From positions 310,001 through 374,000 of the forward strand of contig SUYN01000001.1 of assembly GCA_015060405.1 (NCBI GenBank): a DNA stretch of 64,000 nucleotides, written 5' to 3'. Source of the stretch: Bacteroidales bacterium (GTDB lineage Bacteria > Bacteroidota > Bacteroidia > Bacteroidales > UBA932). Within the stretch, counting starts at the first letter, position 1; each line of letters opens with the position of its first letter. Of the stretch, positions 7,212 through 17,406 are shown piece by piece. The notes below the pieces were generated by a model. That model worked only from the letters and a program-made list of their open reading frames with translations, did not search any database and was not told the DNA's origin. Position numbers and translations under genes: made by a program.

Positions 7212-8384
7212 ATGAAAAGATATGATTTTGACAAGGTGGTCGGACGCTGCGGAAGCGGAGCGGTGAAGACTGATGCTCTGAAGAGCGTGTACGGCAGAGA
7301 GGGACTGATACCTCTATGGGTGGCCGATATGGATTTCGAGACCCCCGACTTCATCGTGGAAGCCTTGCAGAAAAGGCTTGAGCACCCTGTCTTCGGGTAC
7401 ACCTTATTGCCGGAGGATTACTGGCAGACCGTAAGGAAATGGATCCTGAATCACCACGGATGGGAGACGGAATGTGAATGGATGACCTTCATTCCGGGAA
7501 TAGTCAAAGGCATAGGAATGGCTGTCAATGCCCTCCTTGAAAAGGGAGACAAGGTAATAATCCAGCCCCCGGTCTATCATCCTTTCCGTCTTGTTCCCCA
7601 GAAGAACGGCATTGAGGTGGTCTTCAATCCCCTGAAGGAGCTGGAGGACGGATCCTACGAAATGGACTTTGACAACCTTGCAGCTGTATGCGACGACAGG
7701 TGCAGGATGCTCATTCTCTCCAACCCGCACAATCCGGCCGGAATCGTGTGGCCGCGCGAGACCTTGGAACGTCTTGCCCGCTTCTGCCATGAACGCGGGA
7801 TAATTGTGATCTCCGACGAGATCCATTGCGACATGGCCCTGTTCGGAAACAGGCACATACCGTTTGCAAGTGTGTCTGAAAAGGCAGCCGCCTGCAGCAT
7901 CACCTTCGGAGCCCCGTCCAAGACATTCAACATTGCGGGCATCGTCAGCTCATACGCGATAGTCCCGGACAAGGAACTTCGGGAAAGGTTCTTCGGCTGG
8001 CTGGAAGCCAGCGAGTTAGGCGCGCCTCACCTGTTTGCTCCGATTGCAACCAAAGCCGCCTTCGAACACGGCGAGCAGTGGCGCAGGCAGATGTTGGAAT
8101 ATATCGAAGGCAATATCATATATATCGAGAAGTTCTGCAGTCAATATATCCCTGAGATACGACCTCTGCGACCTCAGGCCTCCTTCCTTGTGTGGCTCGA
8201 CTGCCGCGGGCTCGGCCTCACGCACGAAGGTCTCATCGACCTCTTCGTGCACAAAGCCGGCCTCGCCCTGAACGACGGTGAAATGTTCAGTCCCGGCGGC
8301 GAGGGCTTTATGCGCCTGAACGTCGGTTGTCCACGCGCAACCATCGTGCGCGCAATGACCTTGATAACCAACGCTTTACGTTGA
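7212..8384 (+). CDS. PatB/MalY-type PLP-dependent C-S lyase
   Basis: A 390-residue fold-type I PLP enzyme, the usual length for this family. It opens with YDFDKVVGRCGSGAVKTD and LIPLWVADMDFETP, the typical PatB start. It contains SNPHNPAGIVW (cofactor-binding Asn region), SDEIHCDM (Asp to the pyridine nitrogen) and the Schiff-base Lys237 in GAPSKTFNIAG. The Arg that binds the carboxylate is in FMRLNVGCPR near the end. PatB-type enzymes cleave C-S bonds of cystathionine or cysteine conjugates, giving pyruvate, ammonia and a thiol, so they serve methionine metabolism or cysteine breakdown. The substrate is not decided here. It is a single gene, convergent with the HTCS gene. Confidence 0.93.
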   Translation: MKRYDFDKVVGRCGSGAVKTDALKSVYGREGLIPLWVADMDFETPDFIVEALQKRLEHPVFGYTLLPEDYWQTVRKWILNHHGWETECEWMTFIPGIVKGIGMAVNALLEKGDKVIIQPPVYHPFRLVPQKNGIEVVFNPLKELEDGSYEMDFDNLAAVCDDRCRMLILSNPHNPAGIVWPRETLERLARFCHERGIIVISDEIHCDMALFGNRHIPFASVSEKAAACSITFGAPSKTFNIAGIVSSYAIVPDKELRERFFGWLEASELGAPHLFAPIATKAAFEHGEQWRRQMLEYIEGNIIYIEKFCSQYIPEIRPLRPQASFLVWLDCRGLGLTHEGLIDLFVHKAGLALNDGEMFSPGGEGFMRLNVGCPRATIVRAMTLITNALR

Positions 8385-8416
8385 ATCACCTGCGTCCATT
8401 GGCGCAGGTGATTCAA
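8381..8416. terminator. 14-bp hairpin between the C-S lyase and HTCS genes
   Basis: TTGAATCACCTGCG (8381-8394) pairs perfectly with 8403-8416 around an 8-base loop. The lyase stop codon lies inside the left arm. Neither side has a good T run, so it may protect the mRNA end rather than terminate by itself. Confidence 0.65.
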
Positions 8417-8436
8417 CAGAAGGCGCTGAGAATCAG

Positions 8437-11400
8437 CTATTTGACATATTCACTTGGCGAGACTCCGAACTGTTTCTTGAAGCTGGTCGAGAAATGGGAC
8501 AGGGTGCTGAAGCCAGTCATGTCAGCTATCTCCGACACATTGTATTTGCGTTCGCCAAGCAGCTGGGCAGCTCGGTTGAGCTTGTACTTCTTGAAGAATA
8601 CGCTCGGGTTGTCTCCGGTCAGGCCCTTCACCTTGTAATAGAACTTCGTGCGCGAGATGTGCAGCATCTCAGTCATACGTGCCACATCGAGTTCCGAATT
8701 GGAAAGTTCGTTCTCCATAAGCTGATATAGTTCGGACATGAATGCACTGTCCTGAGGAGAAAGGGCGTCCTCCTCCAGAGTTTCCACCTCAGTCGAATGT
8801 CCGAGCAGGGAACGAATCTTTTCCCTGTTGCTCAGTTGCGACTGGATGAGTGCAAGCAGGTACTGCGGCTCGAAAGGCTTGGTGACGTAGGCATCAGCGC
8901 CGCAGCCAAGGCCCTGCACCTGGTCGTCCACAGTAGCCTTCGCTGTAAGAAGTATCACCGGGATATGTGATATCTGGATATTGTCCTTTATCTGGCGGCA
9001 AAGTTCATAGCCATTCTTGCCCGGCATGACCACATCCGAGATGAGCACATCCACCGCCTCCTCCTTCATCAGGGTGTATGCGTCATCGGCATTGAAACGG
9101 CTTATCACATCGTAGTATGGTGCAAGGAGTTCCTTCATATAATGTATGACATCCGCATCGTCGTCCACAATGAGGACCTTTTTCCTGTCCTGATCCGAAA
9201 CAGGGACCATAACCTCGGAATACCTGACACTGCTGATCCGGAACGGACTGTTCTTGTCCGATTCCTGAGAGGTACATTTCTCTGACTCGGAATATGAGGA
9301 CTCGGAAACGGGAAGAAGCAATGTGAATATAGTTCCTGTCCCTTCCGGCTGGTTGCCTGCCTTGAGGTAGCCGTGGTGCATACTGGCAAGTGTCCTGGCG
9401 AAATAAAGTCCGATTCCTGTACCGAAGTTATATGCCCCGCGGGCGTGGCGCTCCAGCTGGTAGTATCTTTCAAACACCTTTTCGAGCTGGTCCTCCGGAA
9501 TACCGGTTCCGGTGTCTCTCACAACGATCTTCATATATCTGTTGTCCACATCCTTTCCGCCCATTTCAAACAGCCGGGACGCCTCGTCACGCGAGATGAC
9601 ATCAAGGCCGAACTCGACCTTCCCTCCTGCCTGCGTAAACTTCATGGCGTTGGAAAGAAGATTGAAGCATATCTTGTCGAGCTTGTCGTCGTCTGCCCAT
9701 ATGACGAGAGAGTCTTCAAGTCCGTAAGTCCTGAATGTCACCCCCTTCTCTACTGCGGTGACCTGGAATATGTCGGTGAGGTTCCGCAGCTGCACGATCA
9801 CATCAATAGGCTTTACCTGAAGCTTCAGTGATTCGTTCTCAAGCTTGTTGAAGTCGAGCATCTGGTTCACAAGGCGGAGCATACGTCTGATGTTGCGCTG
9901 CACTATGTCCAGAAGCCTCTTATTCTCGCTTGACATGCCTTCTGATTCCTGAAGCTGAGTGACAGGACCTGAAATCATTGTCAGAGGAGTACGGAATTCA
10001 TGTGATATGTTCGAGAAGAAGTTCATGTTCATGTCATTGACCTTCTTTTCCTGTTCCTTTTCCTGCTGCGCCTTAAGCTTTGCATTCTTCTCAGCCTGAA
10101 TCTGTCGTCTGAATCTGATGACAAGATTGGTGAATCCTGTCAGGCACAGCACATATATGAGGACAGCCCACCATGACAGCCAGCGGGAAGGCTCGATGAT
10201 CACCTTGATGGCATTCTCCGCCACGACTGCAGTCTGATCCCTGTTGGTCACCTTTACCTTGAATTCATATTTACCGGCCGGAATATTGGAGTAATAAGCT
10301 TCGCGGTTATTGTGGGCATCGATCCAATGGTCATCAAACCCGTCCAGCATATACTGGTAATCAACTCTTTCATATTCACCATATTCCACTGCTGCGAAGG
10401 ATATACTGAAACTGTTCTGCTCGTGAGAGAGGCGTATGTCCGGAAGATGCGGAAGCGCCTTGTCTATGCATTTATCGACACCCGGACGCACAAGTTTGTT
10501 GTGGACCTTCAGATCCTCGAAATACACCGACACATCGCGATACTGCATGACATCGACGGGATTGAACATGGTGAGACCGTGGGTTCCTCCGAACACGAGT
10601 GTCCCGTCCGACAATCTGCATGAGGCTCTGTCATAGAACTGATTTCCGCCGATTCCGTCACTTGCAGACCAGTTGACGAACTTGCCGGAAGTGAGGTCAT
10701 ACTTTCCAAGTCCGTATTGGGTGCTCACCCAGAGATTGCCTTGAAGGTCTTCTTCAATGGATGCGATATCCTGACAAGGCGCACCCGGAACAGGAGACAA
10801 GGTCCCATCTGACAGGTCATATTTCAAGAGGCCGTTGGCCACCGTGCCTATCCACACCACATCTTCGCTCCCCTGATACATGCACGAAGGGACAAAGACT
10901 GACCTTCTGATGCACTTCTTCCACATGGACTCCTCGAACGAGAGCTGCCTTACCCTGAGATCCTCACCATATATCTCCGACAGTCCGTGCTGGAATGATG
11001 CCGCAAGGATGTCTCCGTTATCAAGAGGAAGAGAATAAGGTGTGAAGGTGTAATATGAAGACATGACCTTGAGGCTGCGGAGCATATCATCATCAGGAGA
11101 CACATAATGGACATACTCCCCGAATGCTCCCATCCACACCCGCCCGCAGGCGTCCTGGGACATGGCCATCGGGAAGAACACCGGCCATGACTTGTCAACT
11201 GTAAGGGTACTTCCATCAAAACGGCATCTTGAGACACCGCCGCCTCCTGTCAGCCAGATGTTGTCATCCCTGTCCACGAAGACATAGCTTATGTCCATCT
11301 TGTCGCTTCCGTCGAACCCGAAGAGCCTCCTCAGGTCGATCCTCTGAAAGAGTTCTTTCTCGGAATTGTAAAGATAAAGCCCGTCCTTCAGGGTGGATAT

Positions 11401-12486
11401 CCATAGATTGTCCTTGCTGTCGCGATCGACTGACACCACTGACTTATGACCTATGTTCGACTTGAGCCAGCTGTCGTTGTTGAAGCGGCTTTCATAGTCA
11501 TACACTACATGATAGCCCTGATCGTAGGTGCCTATCCACAGATTATGACGCGAATCCTCGAACATACAGGTTATCTTCACGTCCGGCACAGAGAACGGGA
11601 AACCTGTCTCGGACTGGTGCTTGAAGGTACCGTCTGATGCGTTGAATATGAAAAGGCCGTCCTTCTCCGTGGAGAATATGATGGAAGAGTCTCTGAAAGG
11701 ATATATATATGACACAGATGACTTCCTGAAGACCGGGTGAGAACTTATCGAGGACGGTACGGTCCCGAAGGTCATGGAATCGGCGTCACAGACGGAAAGT
11801 CCGGCGTAGGAACTCATCCAGAGGGTTCCGTCCTGCGTGATGTTGAAGCAGGTAGGATAATTCTCAAGGGCTACGGAATCCTTCTGTGTCATCGTGGCCG
11901 TATCATATTTCCTGAGGCTTGTGGATGTCGCGACAAGCAGGTCGCCGGACGGTGTCATAAAACACTGGCGTATGAGTGACGAACGCGACGGATCGAGTTC
12001 GTCGATCACATTGACGAATTCTCTTTCCACCTCGTCAAACACGCACAGGGAGATGGAGGTGTTCACATATATCTTTCCCGACCTGTCTTCCATTATCTGG
12101 ATGGAATTACGGCTGAGCGTCTCCATCGGGATACGCTCGAAATTGCCCTGTTCGGTGTATAATGCCATGCCGTTGACGGTGGACACCCACAATCGGTCAC
12201 GGGAGTCCACATAGAGGCTCTGTATCTGGTTGTCCGGAAGGGTATTCGGGTCATCCGTGCAGAAATGCTGGTGGAATTCATGCACATTGAAACAGTTCAG
12301 ACCTCTGAAGGTTGCCATCCATATATGTCCGAACTGATCCTCCGCAAAGGCAGACACCCTCTGATTAGATATATCGTTTGCAATAAGCGGCGACTCAACG
12401 GCCTGATATTCCACATCCGCCCTCTCTGCGCAGCCCGTGAGCACATGGAGGAAAATCGACGCAAACACTGTCAGTCTTATTCTCAT
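8437..12486 (-). CDS. Hybrid two-component regulator (HTCS) of the PUL
   Basis: A one-protein sensor and activator, about 1349 residues from the ATG at 12486. Order: signal sequence ending near LTGC; a periplasmic sensor of two-component propeller repeats (about 30-690, many WxST and LWIGT motifs); a Y_Y_Y domain (about 690-765); a membrane segment near 768-790; a histidine kinase with His829 in SNISHEFRTPL and an ATPase domain (DTGTGIPEDQ, GTGIGLYFA); a receiver with Asp1151 in LISDVVMPGKNG; and a C-terminal AraC-type HTH (about 1250-1349). In this family, sugars released from the target glycan bind the propellers and turn on the neighbouring susC operon. It is divergent from SusC, with operator-like repeats between them. 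The frame also opens at TTG 12504 and ATG 12498; 12486 gives the best signal peptide. Confidence 0.95.
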   Translation of the reverse strand: MRIRLTVFASIFLHVLTGCAERADVEYQAVESPLIANDISNQRVSAFAEDQFGHIWMATFRGLNCFNVHEFHQHFCTDDPNTLPDNQIQSLYVDSRDRLWVSTVNGMALYTEQGNFERIPMETLSRNSIQIMEDRSGKIYVNTSISLCVFDEVEREFVNVIDELDPSRSSLIRQCFMTPSGDLLVATSTSLRKYDTATMTQKDSVALENYPTCFNITQDGTLWMSSYAGLSVCDADSMTFGTVPSSISSHPVFRKSSVSYIYPFRDSSIIFSTEKDGLFIFNASDGTFKHQSETGFPFSVPDVKITCMFEDSRHNLWIGTYDQGYHVVYDYESRFNNDSWLKSNIGHKSVVSVDRDSKDNLWISTLKDGLYLYNSEKELFQRIDLRRLFGFDGSDKMDISYVFVDRDDNIWLTGGGGVSRCRFDGSTLTVDKSWPVFFPMAMSQDACGRVWMGAFGEYVHYVSPDDDMLRSLKVMSSYYTFTPYSLPLDNGDILAASFQHGLSEIYGEDLRVRQLSFEESMWKKCIRRSVFVPSCMYQGSEDVVWIGTVANGLLKYDLSDGTLSPVPGAPCQDIASIEEDLQGNLWVSTQYGLGKYDLTSGKFVNWSASDGIGGNQFYDRASCRLSDGTLVFGGTHGLTMFNPVDVMQYRDVSVYFEDLKVHNKLVRPGVDKCIDKALPHLPDIRLSHEQNSFSISFAAVEYGEYERVDYQYMLDGFDDHWIDAHNNREAYYSNIPAGKYEFKVKVTNRDQTAVVAENAIKVIIEPSRWLSWWAVLIYVLCLTGFTNLVIRFRRQIQAEKNAKLKAQQEKEQEKKVNDMNMNFFSNISHEFRTPLTMISGPVTQLQESEGMSSENKRLLDIVQRNIRRMLRLVNQMLDFNKLENESLKLQVKPIDVIVQLRNLTDIFQVTAVEKGVTFRTYGLEDSLVIWADDDKLDKICFNLLSNAMKFTQAGGKVEFGLDVISRDEASRLFEMGGKDVDNRYMKIVVRDTGTGIPEDQLEKVFERYYQLERHARGAYNFGTGIGLYFARTLASMHHGYLKAGNQPEGTGTIFTLLLPVSESSYSESEKCTSQESDKNSPFRISSVRYSEVMVPVSDQDRKKVLIVDDDADVIHYMKELLAPYYDVISRFNADDAYTLMKEEAVDVLISDVVMPGKNGYELCRQIKDNIQISHIPVILLTAKATVDDQVQGLGCGADAYVTKPFEPQYLLALIQSQLSNREKIRSLLGHSTEVETLEEDALSPQDSAFMSELYQLMENELSNSELDVARMTEMLHISRTKFYYKVKGLTGDNPSVFFKKYKLNRAAQLLGERKYNVSEIADMTGFSTLSHFSTSFKKQFGVSPSEYVK

Positions 12487-12550
12487 GGCATTGTACATTA
12501 ACAACCGAAGTTAATGATAATTCGCGACTCCGGCAACATCAGATGACGTT

Positions 12551-12632
12551 TTGAACATAGAGAAAAACAATTGAACATACAGAAAAACGGCATAGGGCAA
12601 AGAAAGTCATGTTGAACAAAAGCGAAAAACAA
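12551..12632 (+). promoter_or_regulatory. Three direct repeats, likely HTCS operator
   Basis: Copies at 12551-12570, 12571-12590 and 12612-12632 share TTGAACAnAnnGAAAAAC. The first two abut (20-base period) and the third starts 41 bases after the second, so all could lie on one face of the helix (two and four turns). They sit 104-185 bases before the SusC start and between the divergent HTCS and SusC genes. AraC-type domains often bind such repeats. A related site is found at 32614-32633. Confidence 0.65.
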
Positions 12633-12735
12633 TAATACGCATCGGAAAGGGGAAACAGTAAATTAAGAGCATTTTTGTGATATAAAAGGGAACTGAATTT
12701 TCACAAATTGACATTAACACTAACCATCAAAAACA

Positions 12736-15700
12736 ATGAGAACCAAATCCACATTCTCAAGAATGATCGGCACTGCACTGGCAATGCTTCTCATTCTGAC
12801 CGGATCTCTCACAGCATCTGCACAGACGCTGAAGGTGACCGGTAAAGTCATTGATGAGCTGAATGCCCCTATGGTAGGAGTCAGCGTCATCGAGAAAGGA
12901 ACTCAGAACGGTGTAATGACCGACATTGACGGAAAATATGAGATTTACGCCAATGCAGGAGCTGTTCTTGAATTCTCTTATATCGGCTATATCACAGTCG
13001 ACAGAAACGCAATCAACGGCACCTTGAACATCACCATGGAGCCTGACAATGAAATGCTCGAGGAGACAGTCGTTGTCGGATACGGTGTCCAGAAGAAGAG
13101 CTCACTCACCGGATCGGTGTCACAGGTGAAGTCACAGGACATCGAGGCACGTACGATCACGACCGCATCACAGGCACTTCAGGGCAAGACTTCCGGTGTA
13201 CAGGTGCTGACATCATCTGCCCGTCCGGGCGCTTCGCCATCCATCCGCATCCGCGGTATCGGCTCCAACGGTTCCAGCGACCCTCTCGTAGTAGTGGACG
13301 GACGTATCGGAAGCCTCGCGGGCATCGACCCTAACGACATCGAATCCATGGAAGTCCTCAAGGACGGTGCATCGGCGGCCATCTATGGTGCAGAAGCCGG
13401 CAACGGTGTCATCCTCGTGACCACAAAGAAGGGTAAAGGTAACGGAAAGATCACCTATGACTACCAGTACACTTCACAGAGCCTTGCAAGAGTCCCTCAG
13501 ATGATGAATGCAGAGGAATACATCGATTTCTATACTGAGGCCGGACTCATCTCGATGGAAAGCTTCTACAACAACTGGGATTTCCAGACCAACACAGACT
13601 GGACAAAGGTCGGATTCGAGAATTCAGCAATGGAGCGTCACAACGTGACTTTCTCGGCCGGAGACATGGGCAAGTCGATCTATATTTCAGGATCGTATCT
13701 CAACAACAACGGTATCGTTGCAGGTGACAAGGACTTCTATGAGCGTCTCACCGGCATGATCAACGCAAGCTGGAAGATCAAGCCATGGCTTGAAATCGGC
13801 ACGAACAACCAGATCGAGTACTACAAGGCTTCATCTGTTTCCGAAGGTTCAGAATATGGCAGCTACCTTCTTGCTGTCCTCAGCCTTGACCCTCTCACCA
13901 AACCTCTCTATGCAATAGACGATCTCCCTAAGCATATGGCAGACATATACTACGGAGACCACGCCCCTATGCTAGGCGACGGAAAGGGCAATGTGTACGG
14001 AGTGTCTTACTTCAACACATCTGAGAACCAGAACCCTATGATCATGCGCGATGCAAGCGACAGCAAGAGCAGAGGTTACAACATCAACGGTACCACTTTC
14101 GTCAACTTCATGCCTGTCAAGGGTCTGACAGTGACTTCACGTCTGGGCTACCGTCTTTCAAGCAGCGAGTCATATACAGTCGGACACGACTATTACGCAA
14201 ATGCGATGCACCACCAGAACTATCTTTCAGTGAGTGCAAGCACCTACGCCAGCACATACTGGCAGTGGGAGAACTTCCTCAATTACAACAAGAGCATAAA
14301 GGGCCATGACTTCGGCCTGATGCTCGGTACCAGCTTCACTGAAAGCAGAAACTTCGGAGTAAGCGGAAGCAAGCACGGAAGCGAAGACGACCTCGGATTC
14401 AAGAAGGACGACCCTCTCTTCTGGTACTTCGCATATGCTACGGCAAACGCTGAAGATGACGTAAGCGGAGGCGAGGCAAGCTATTCAAGGAAGAATTCTT
14501 ACTTCGGACGTTTCAACTATGAGTACAAGGGAAAATACCTTCTCCAGGCATCTCTCCGTGCAGACGCAGCTGACAGCAGCGTCCTCCCTGTCGAGACACG
14601 CTGGGGTTATTTCCCTGCAGTTTCAGCCGGCTGGGTGATCTCAAATGAGGATTTCATGGCTGACACAAAGGGCTGGCTCACTCACATGAAGTTCCGTGCG
14701 TCATGGGGACAGAACGGTTCGCTCTCAAGCCTTGGCGGATACAGATATGCGACCGTGATCGGCAGCACAGGATCTTATCCTACCGGCAACGGCACTGAAT
14801 ACATCGACGGATACGCGCCTTCAGCAACAGGTAACAAGGAGCTCAAATGGGAGACATCCGAGCAGACCAACATCGGTATTGACACCCGTTTCCTCAACAA
14901 CCGTCTCTCATTCAGCGCAGACTGGTTCAGAAAGGACACAAAGGACCTCATCGTATCAGGAATCACACCTTCAACTGTAGTAGGAAACACAGCCTCGCCG
15001 GTAAATGCAGGTAACATCAGCAACACCGGTCTGGAGTTCGAGCTCGGCTGGCAGGACATGATAGGTGACTTCAGCTACGGAGTTCGTGGCAACCTCTCTA
15101 CCATCAGAAACAAGGTAACCCACATCCATGAGACTCTTGACGCCATCGACGGCACGACCTTCCATACATATGGAGCCATCACACGCTTCGAAGTCGGCAA
15201 GCCTGCATGGTACTTCTACGGTTATGAATTTGACGGTATCAACCCTGAGACAGGTAATCCTACATTCAAGGACCTCGACGGAGATAACGTGATTACAGAC
15301 AACGACAAGACAATGATCGGAAAGGGTCTTGCAGATGTGACCTATGGTATCACTCTCACAGCCGCATGGAAAGGATTTGACGTGATCGTATTCGGAACAG
15401 GTGCGGCCGGCGGTCAGATCTACAGCTGCCTCAACCGTTCTGACTACACCCTCAACAAGCTCAAATACTTCACTGAAGACAGGTGGAACAAGACAACCAA
15501 TCCTAATGGTTCAAAGCCAAGAGCCGGAGCTACAGAAATGGATAAATACTACCTCTCCACTGCTTCTATCTTCGACGGCGACTACTTCAAGATCAAGCAG
15601 ATCCAGTTCGGATACACCTTCCCTCAGAACATGATGAAGAAGATCAAGGTCCAGAACCTCCGCATCTATGCATCTCTCGATGACTTCATCACATTCAGCG

Positions 15701-15801
15701 ACTACCCAGGCTTCGACCCTGAGGTCACTGCAATGGGAGTCGACAAGGGTAACTTCCCTACATCGAAGAAGGTTGTAGCAGGTGTAAGCCTTACATTCTA
15801 A
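12736..15801 (+). CDS. SusC/RagA-type TonB-dependent outer membrane transporter
   Basis: A 1021-residue outer membrane protein that imports oligosaccharides with energy from TonB. A signal peptide (about 1-30, ending TASAQ) is followed by a carboxypeptidase-like regulatory domain (about 33-105, GKVIDELNAPMVGVSV). Next come the TonB box/SusC signature (ETVVVGYGVQKKSSLTG) and the plug with RIRGIGSNGSSDPLVVVDG and EVLKDGASAAIYG. The rest, to the terminal aromatic residue (VSLTF), is the beta barrel. The length is normal for the family. It is the first gene of the PUL operon, directly followed by its SusD partner, and is probably activated by the HTCS through the upstream repeats. Confidence 0.97.
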   Translation: MRTKSTFSRMIGTALAMLLILTGSLTASAQTLKVTGKVIDELNAPMVGVSVIEKGTQNGVMTDIDGKYEIYANAGAVLEFSYIGYITVDRNAINGTLNITMEPDNEMLEETVVVGYGVQKKSSLTGSVSQVKSQDIEARTITTASQALQGKTSGVQVLTSSARPGASPSIRIRGIGSNGSSDPLVVVDGRIGSLAGIDPNDIESMEVLKDGASAAIYGAEAGNGVILVTTKKGKGNGKITYDYQYTSQSLARVPQMMNAEEYIDFYTEAGLISMESFYNNWDFQTNTDWTKVGFENSAMERHNVTFSAGDMGKSIYISGSYLNNNGIVAGDKDFYERLTGMINASWKIKPWLEIGTNNQIEYYKASSVSEGSEYGSYLLAVLSLDPLTKPLYAIDDLPKHMADIYYGDHAPMLGDGKGNVYGVSYFNTSENQNPMIMRDASDSKSRGYNINGTTFVNFMPVKGLTVTSRLGYRLSSSESYTVGHDYYANAMHHQNYLSVSASTYASTYWQWENFLNYNKSIKGHDFGLMLGTSFTESRNFGVSGSKHGSEDDLGFKKDDPLFWYFAYATANAEDDVSGGEASYSRKNSYFGRFNYEYKGKYLLQASLRADAADSSVLPVETRWGYFPAVSAGWVISNEDFMADTKGWLTHMKFRASWGQNGSLSSLGGYRYATVIGSTGSYPTGNGTEYIDGYAPSATGNKELKWETSEQTNIGIDTRFLNNRLSFSADWFRKDTKDLIVSGITPSTVVGNTASPVNAGNISNTGLEFELGWQDMIGDFSYGVRGNLSTIRNKVTHIHETLDAIDGTTFHTYGAITRFEVGKPAWYFYGYEFDGINPETGNPTFKDLDGDNVITDNDKTMIGKGLADVTYGITLTAAWKGFDVIVFGTGAAGGQIYSCLNRSDYTLNKLKYFTEDRWNKTTNPNGSKPRAGATEMDKYYLSTASIFDGDYFKIKQIQFGYTFPQNMMKKIKVQNLRIYASLDDFITFSDYPGFDPEVTAMGVDKGNFPTSKKVVAGVSLTF

Positions 15802-15821
15802 CCACTATAAATCAAGAAGAA

Positions 15822-17375
15822 ATGAAAACAAGAAATATAATAATGGCCTTTGTTGCGGCAGTTGCCGCATTCAGTTCATGCAACAGTCTGCTGGACATCC
15901 CTCAGCATGGCGTGCAGAACTATGAGACCTACTATCAGACAGATGAAGAGGCTGAAGCTGCAATCGTCTCATGCTACATTCAGGTGAAAGGCAACGAGAT
16001 GAACTACGTCCTCGGAAAGAACATGCTTACCGACGACTTCTGGGCCGGCGGTGGCGGACGTAATGACAACGCTGACCTTGAAGGACTTAACGAATTCACA
16101 TTCGGAACCGACCAGGGTTACCTCCAGGGTATGTTCCAGAGCTACTATGGCATCATCTATAAGGCTAACGTCGTTCTCGGACACGTTCCGGAAGAGACAG
16201 AGATCCAGCTCCGCGCAAGAGCGGAGGCCAAGGTTTTCCGTGCATGGTCATATTTCGAGCTCATCTCGATGTGGGGCAACCCGCCACTTGTGGACCACGA
16301 GCTTGAACCATCTGAATACCAGCGTCCTAACGGTACAACAGAAGAGCTCTGGGCCCTTGTGGAGAAGGACCTTACCGAAGCCATCGGATCGGGTTATCTC
16401 ACACAGAAGTCAAGCGCTGACGACAAGACATGGAGGATTACGAAGCAGTTCGCCCAGGCTCTTCTCGGAAAGGCTTACCTTTGGCAGAAGAAATACGACG
16501 AGGCGGCAAAGACCTTCGATTCCATCATCGAGAGCGGTCTTTACAGACTTTATGACGATTATGAGAACGTCATCGCATTCACAGCCAAGCAGAATTGCGA
16601 GAGCATGTTCGAGAGCATCAAGATCAGCGACCCTAACAATGTGTGGAACAACTTCACCATGCTCCACCTCATGATCCACTACCGTACTGACAAGCTCGTC
16701 GACAACTGCTGTACAAATGCTGGTCTCGCAGGCCTCGGATGGGGCTTCCTCAGCCCTCAGCAGAACCTCTACGACGATTTCGTGGCAGTAGAAGGTGAAA
16801 ACGGCTATCGTCTCAATGCTACGATCAAGACATGGGAACAGATGGCTGACATGGGCATCAATGTCAAGGAAGGAAACACCATCATCAGCGAAGGTTACTA
16901 CATGTGGAAGTGGAGAATCACTGCTGAGCAGGTTCCTGCTGCAGGTGCTAACTTCGTAGACGACAGCAACAGACAGTGGATGCGTTATGCTGAGGTCCTT
17001 CTCTGCGCAGCTGAAGCACATGCTGAAAACGGTAATGCAGGCAAGGCAGCCGAATATATGAACCTTATCCGTACAAGAGCACAGGCTCCGACTCAGGGAA
17101 ACTACACCATCGATGAGATCCGCAGAGAGAAGAGAATCGAGCTTTGCGGTGAGGGGACACGTTTCCAGGACCTCCTCCGCTGGGGCATAGCAGAAGCGAG
17201 GATGAAGGACCAGGGAAGCTACTGTCCTCTTCTGAACCACAACGGCCAGGTAGAGAAGAAGGTCTACAACAATGATCCGGCAAAATTCGGATTCAAGCCA
17301 AAGCACAACCTCCTTCCTTACCCTGGTGTTGAGATCCGTCTTAATCCTAACATCAAACAGAATCCTGGCTGGTAA
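15822..17375 (+). CDS. SusD/RagB-type glycan-binding lipoprotein
   Basis: A 517-residue surface lipoprotein that closes over the SusC barrel and binds the glycan. The lipobox is in FSSCNSLLDIP (Cys near 20). TPR-like helices follow (KAYLWQKKYDEAAKTFDSII). The C-terminal part has the usual RYAEVLLCAAEAHAENGN, the IRREKRIELCGEGTRFQDLLRW motif and a short end at NPNIKQNPGW. It starts 20 bases after SusC. Length and motif order are normal. Which sugars it prefers cannot be read from the sequence. Confidence 0.97.
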   Translation: MKTRNIIMAFVAAVAAFSSCNSLLDIPQHGVQNYETYYQTDEEAEAAIVSCYIQVKGNEMNYVLGKNMLTDDFWAGGGGRNDNADLEGLNEFTFGTDQGYLQGMFQSYYGIIYKANVVLGHVPEETEIQLRARAEAKVFRAWSYFELISMWGNPPLVDHELEPSEYQRPNGTTEELWALVEKDLTEAIGSGYLTQKSSADDKTWRITKQFAQALLGKAYLWQKKYDEAAKTFDSIIESGLYRLYDDYENVIAFTAKQNCESMFESIKISDPNNVWNNFTMLHLMIHYRTDKLVDNCCTNAGLAGLGWGFLSPQQNLYDDFVAVEGENGYRLNATIKTWEQMADMGINVKEGNTIISEGYYMWKWRITAEQVPAAGANFVDDSNRQWMRYAEVLLCAAEAHAENGNAGKAAEYMNLIRTRAQAPTQGNYTIDEIRREKRIELCGEGTRFQDLLRWGIAEARMKDQGSYCPLLNHNGQVEKKVYNNDPAKFGFKPKHNLLPYPGVEIRLNPNIKQNPGW

Positions 17376-17406
17376 TAAAAGATAACATAATAACACTCTG
17401 AACGTT

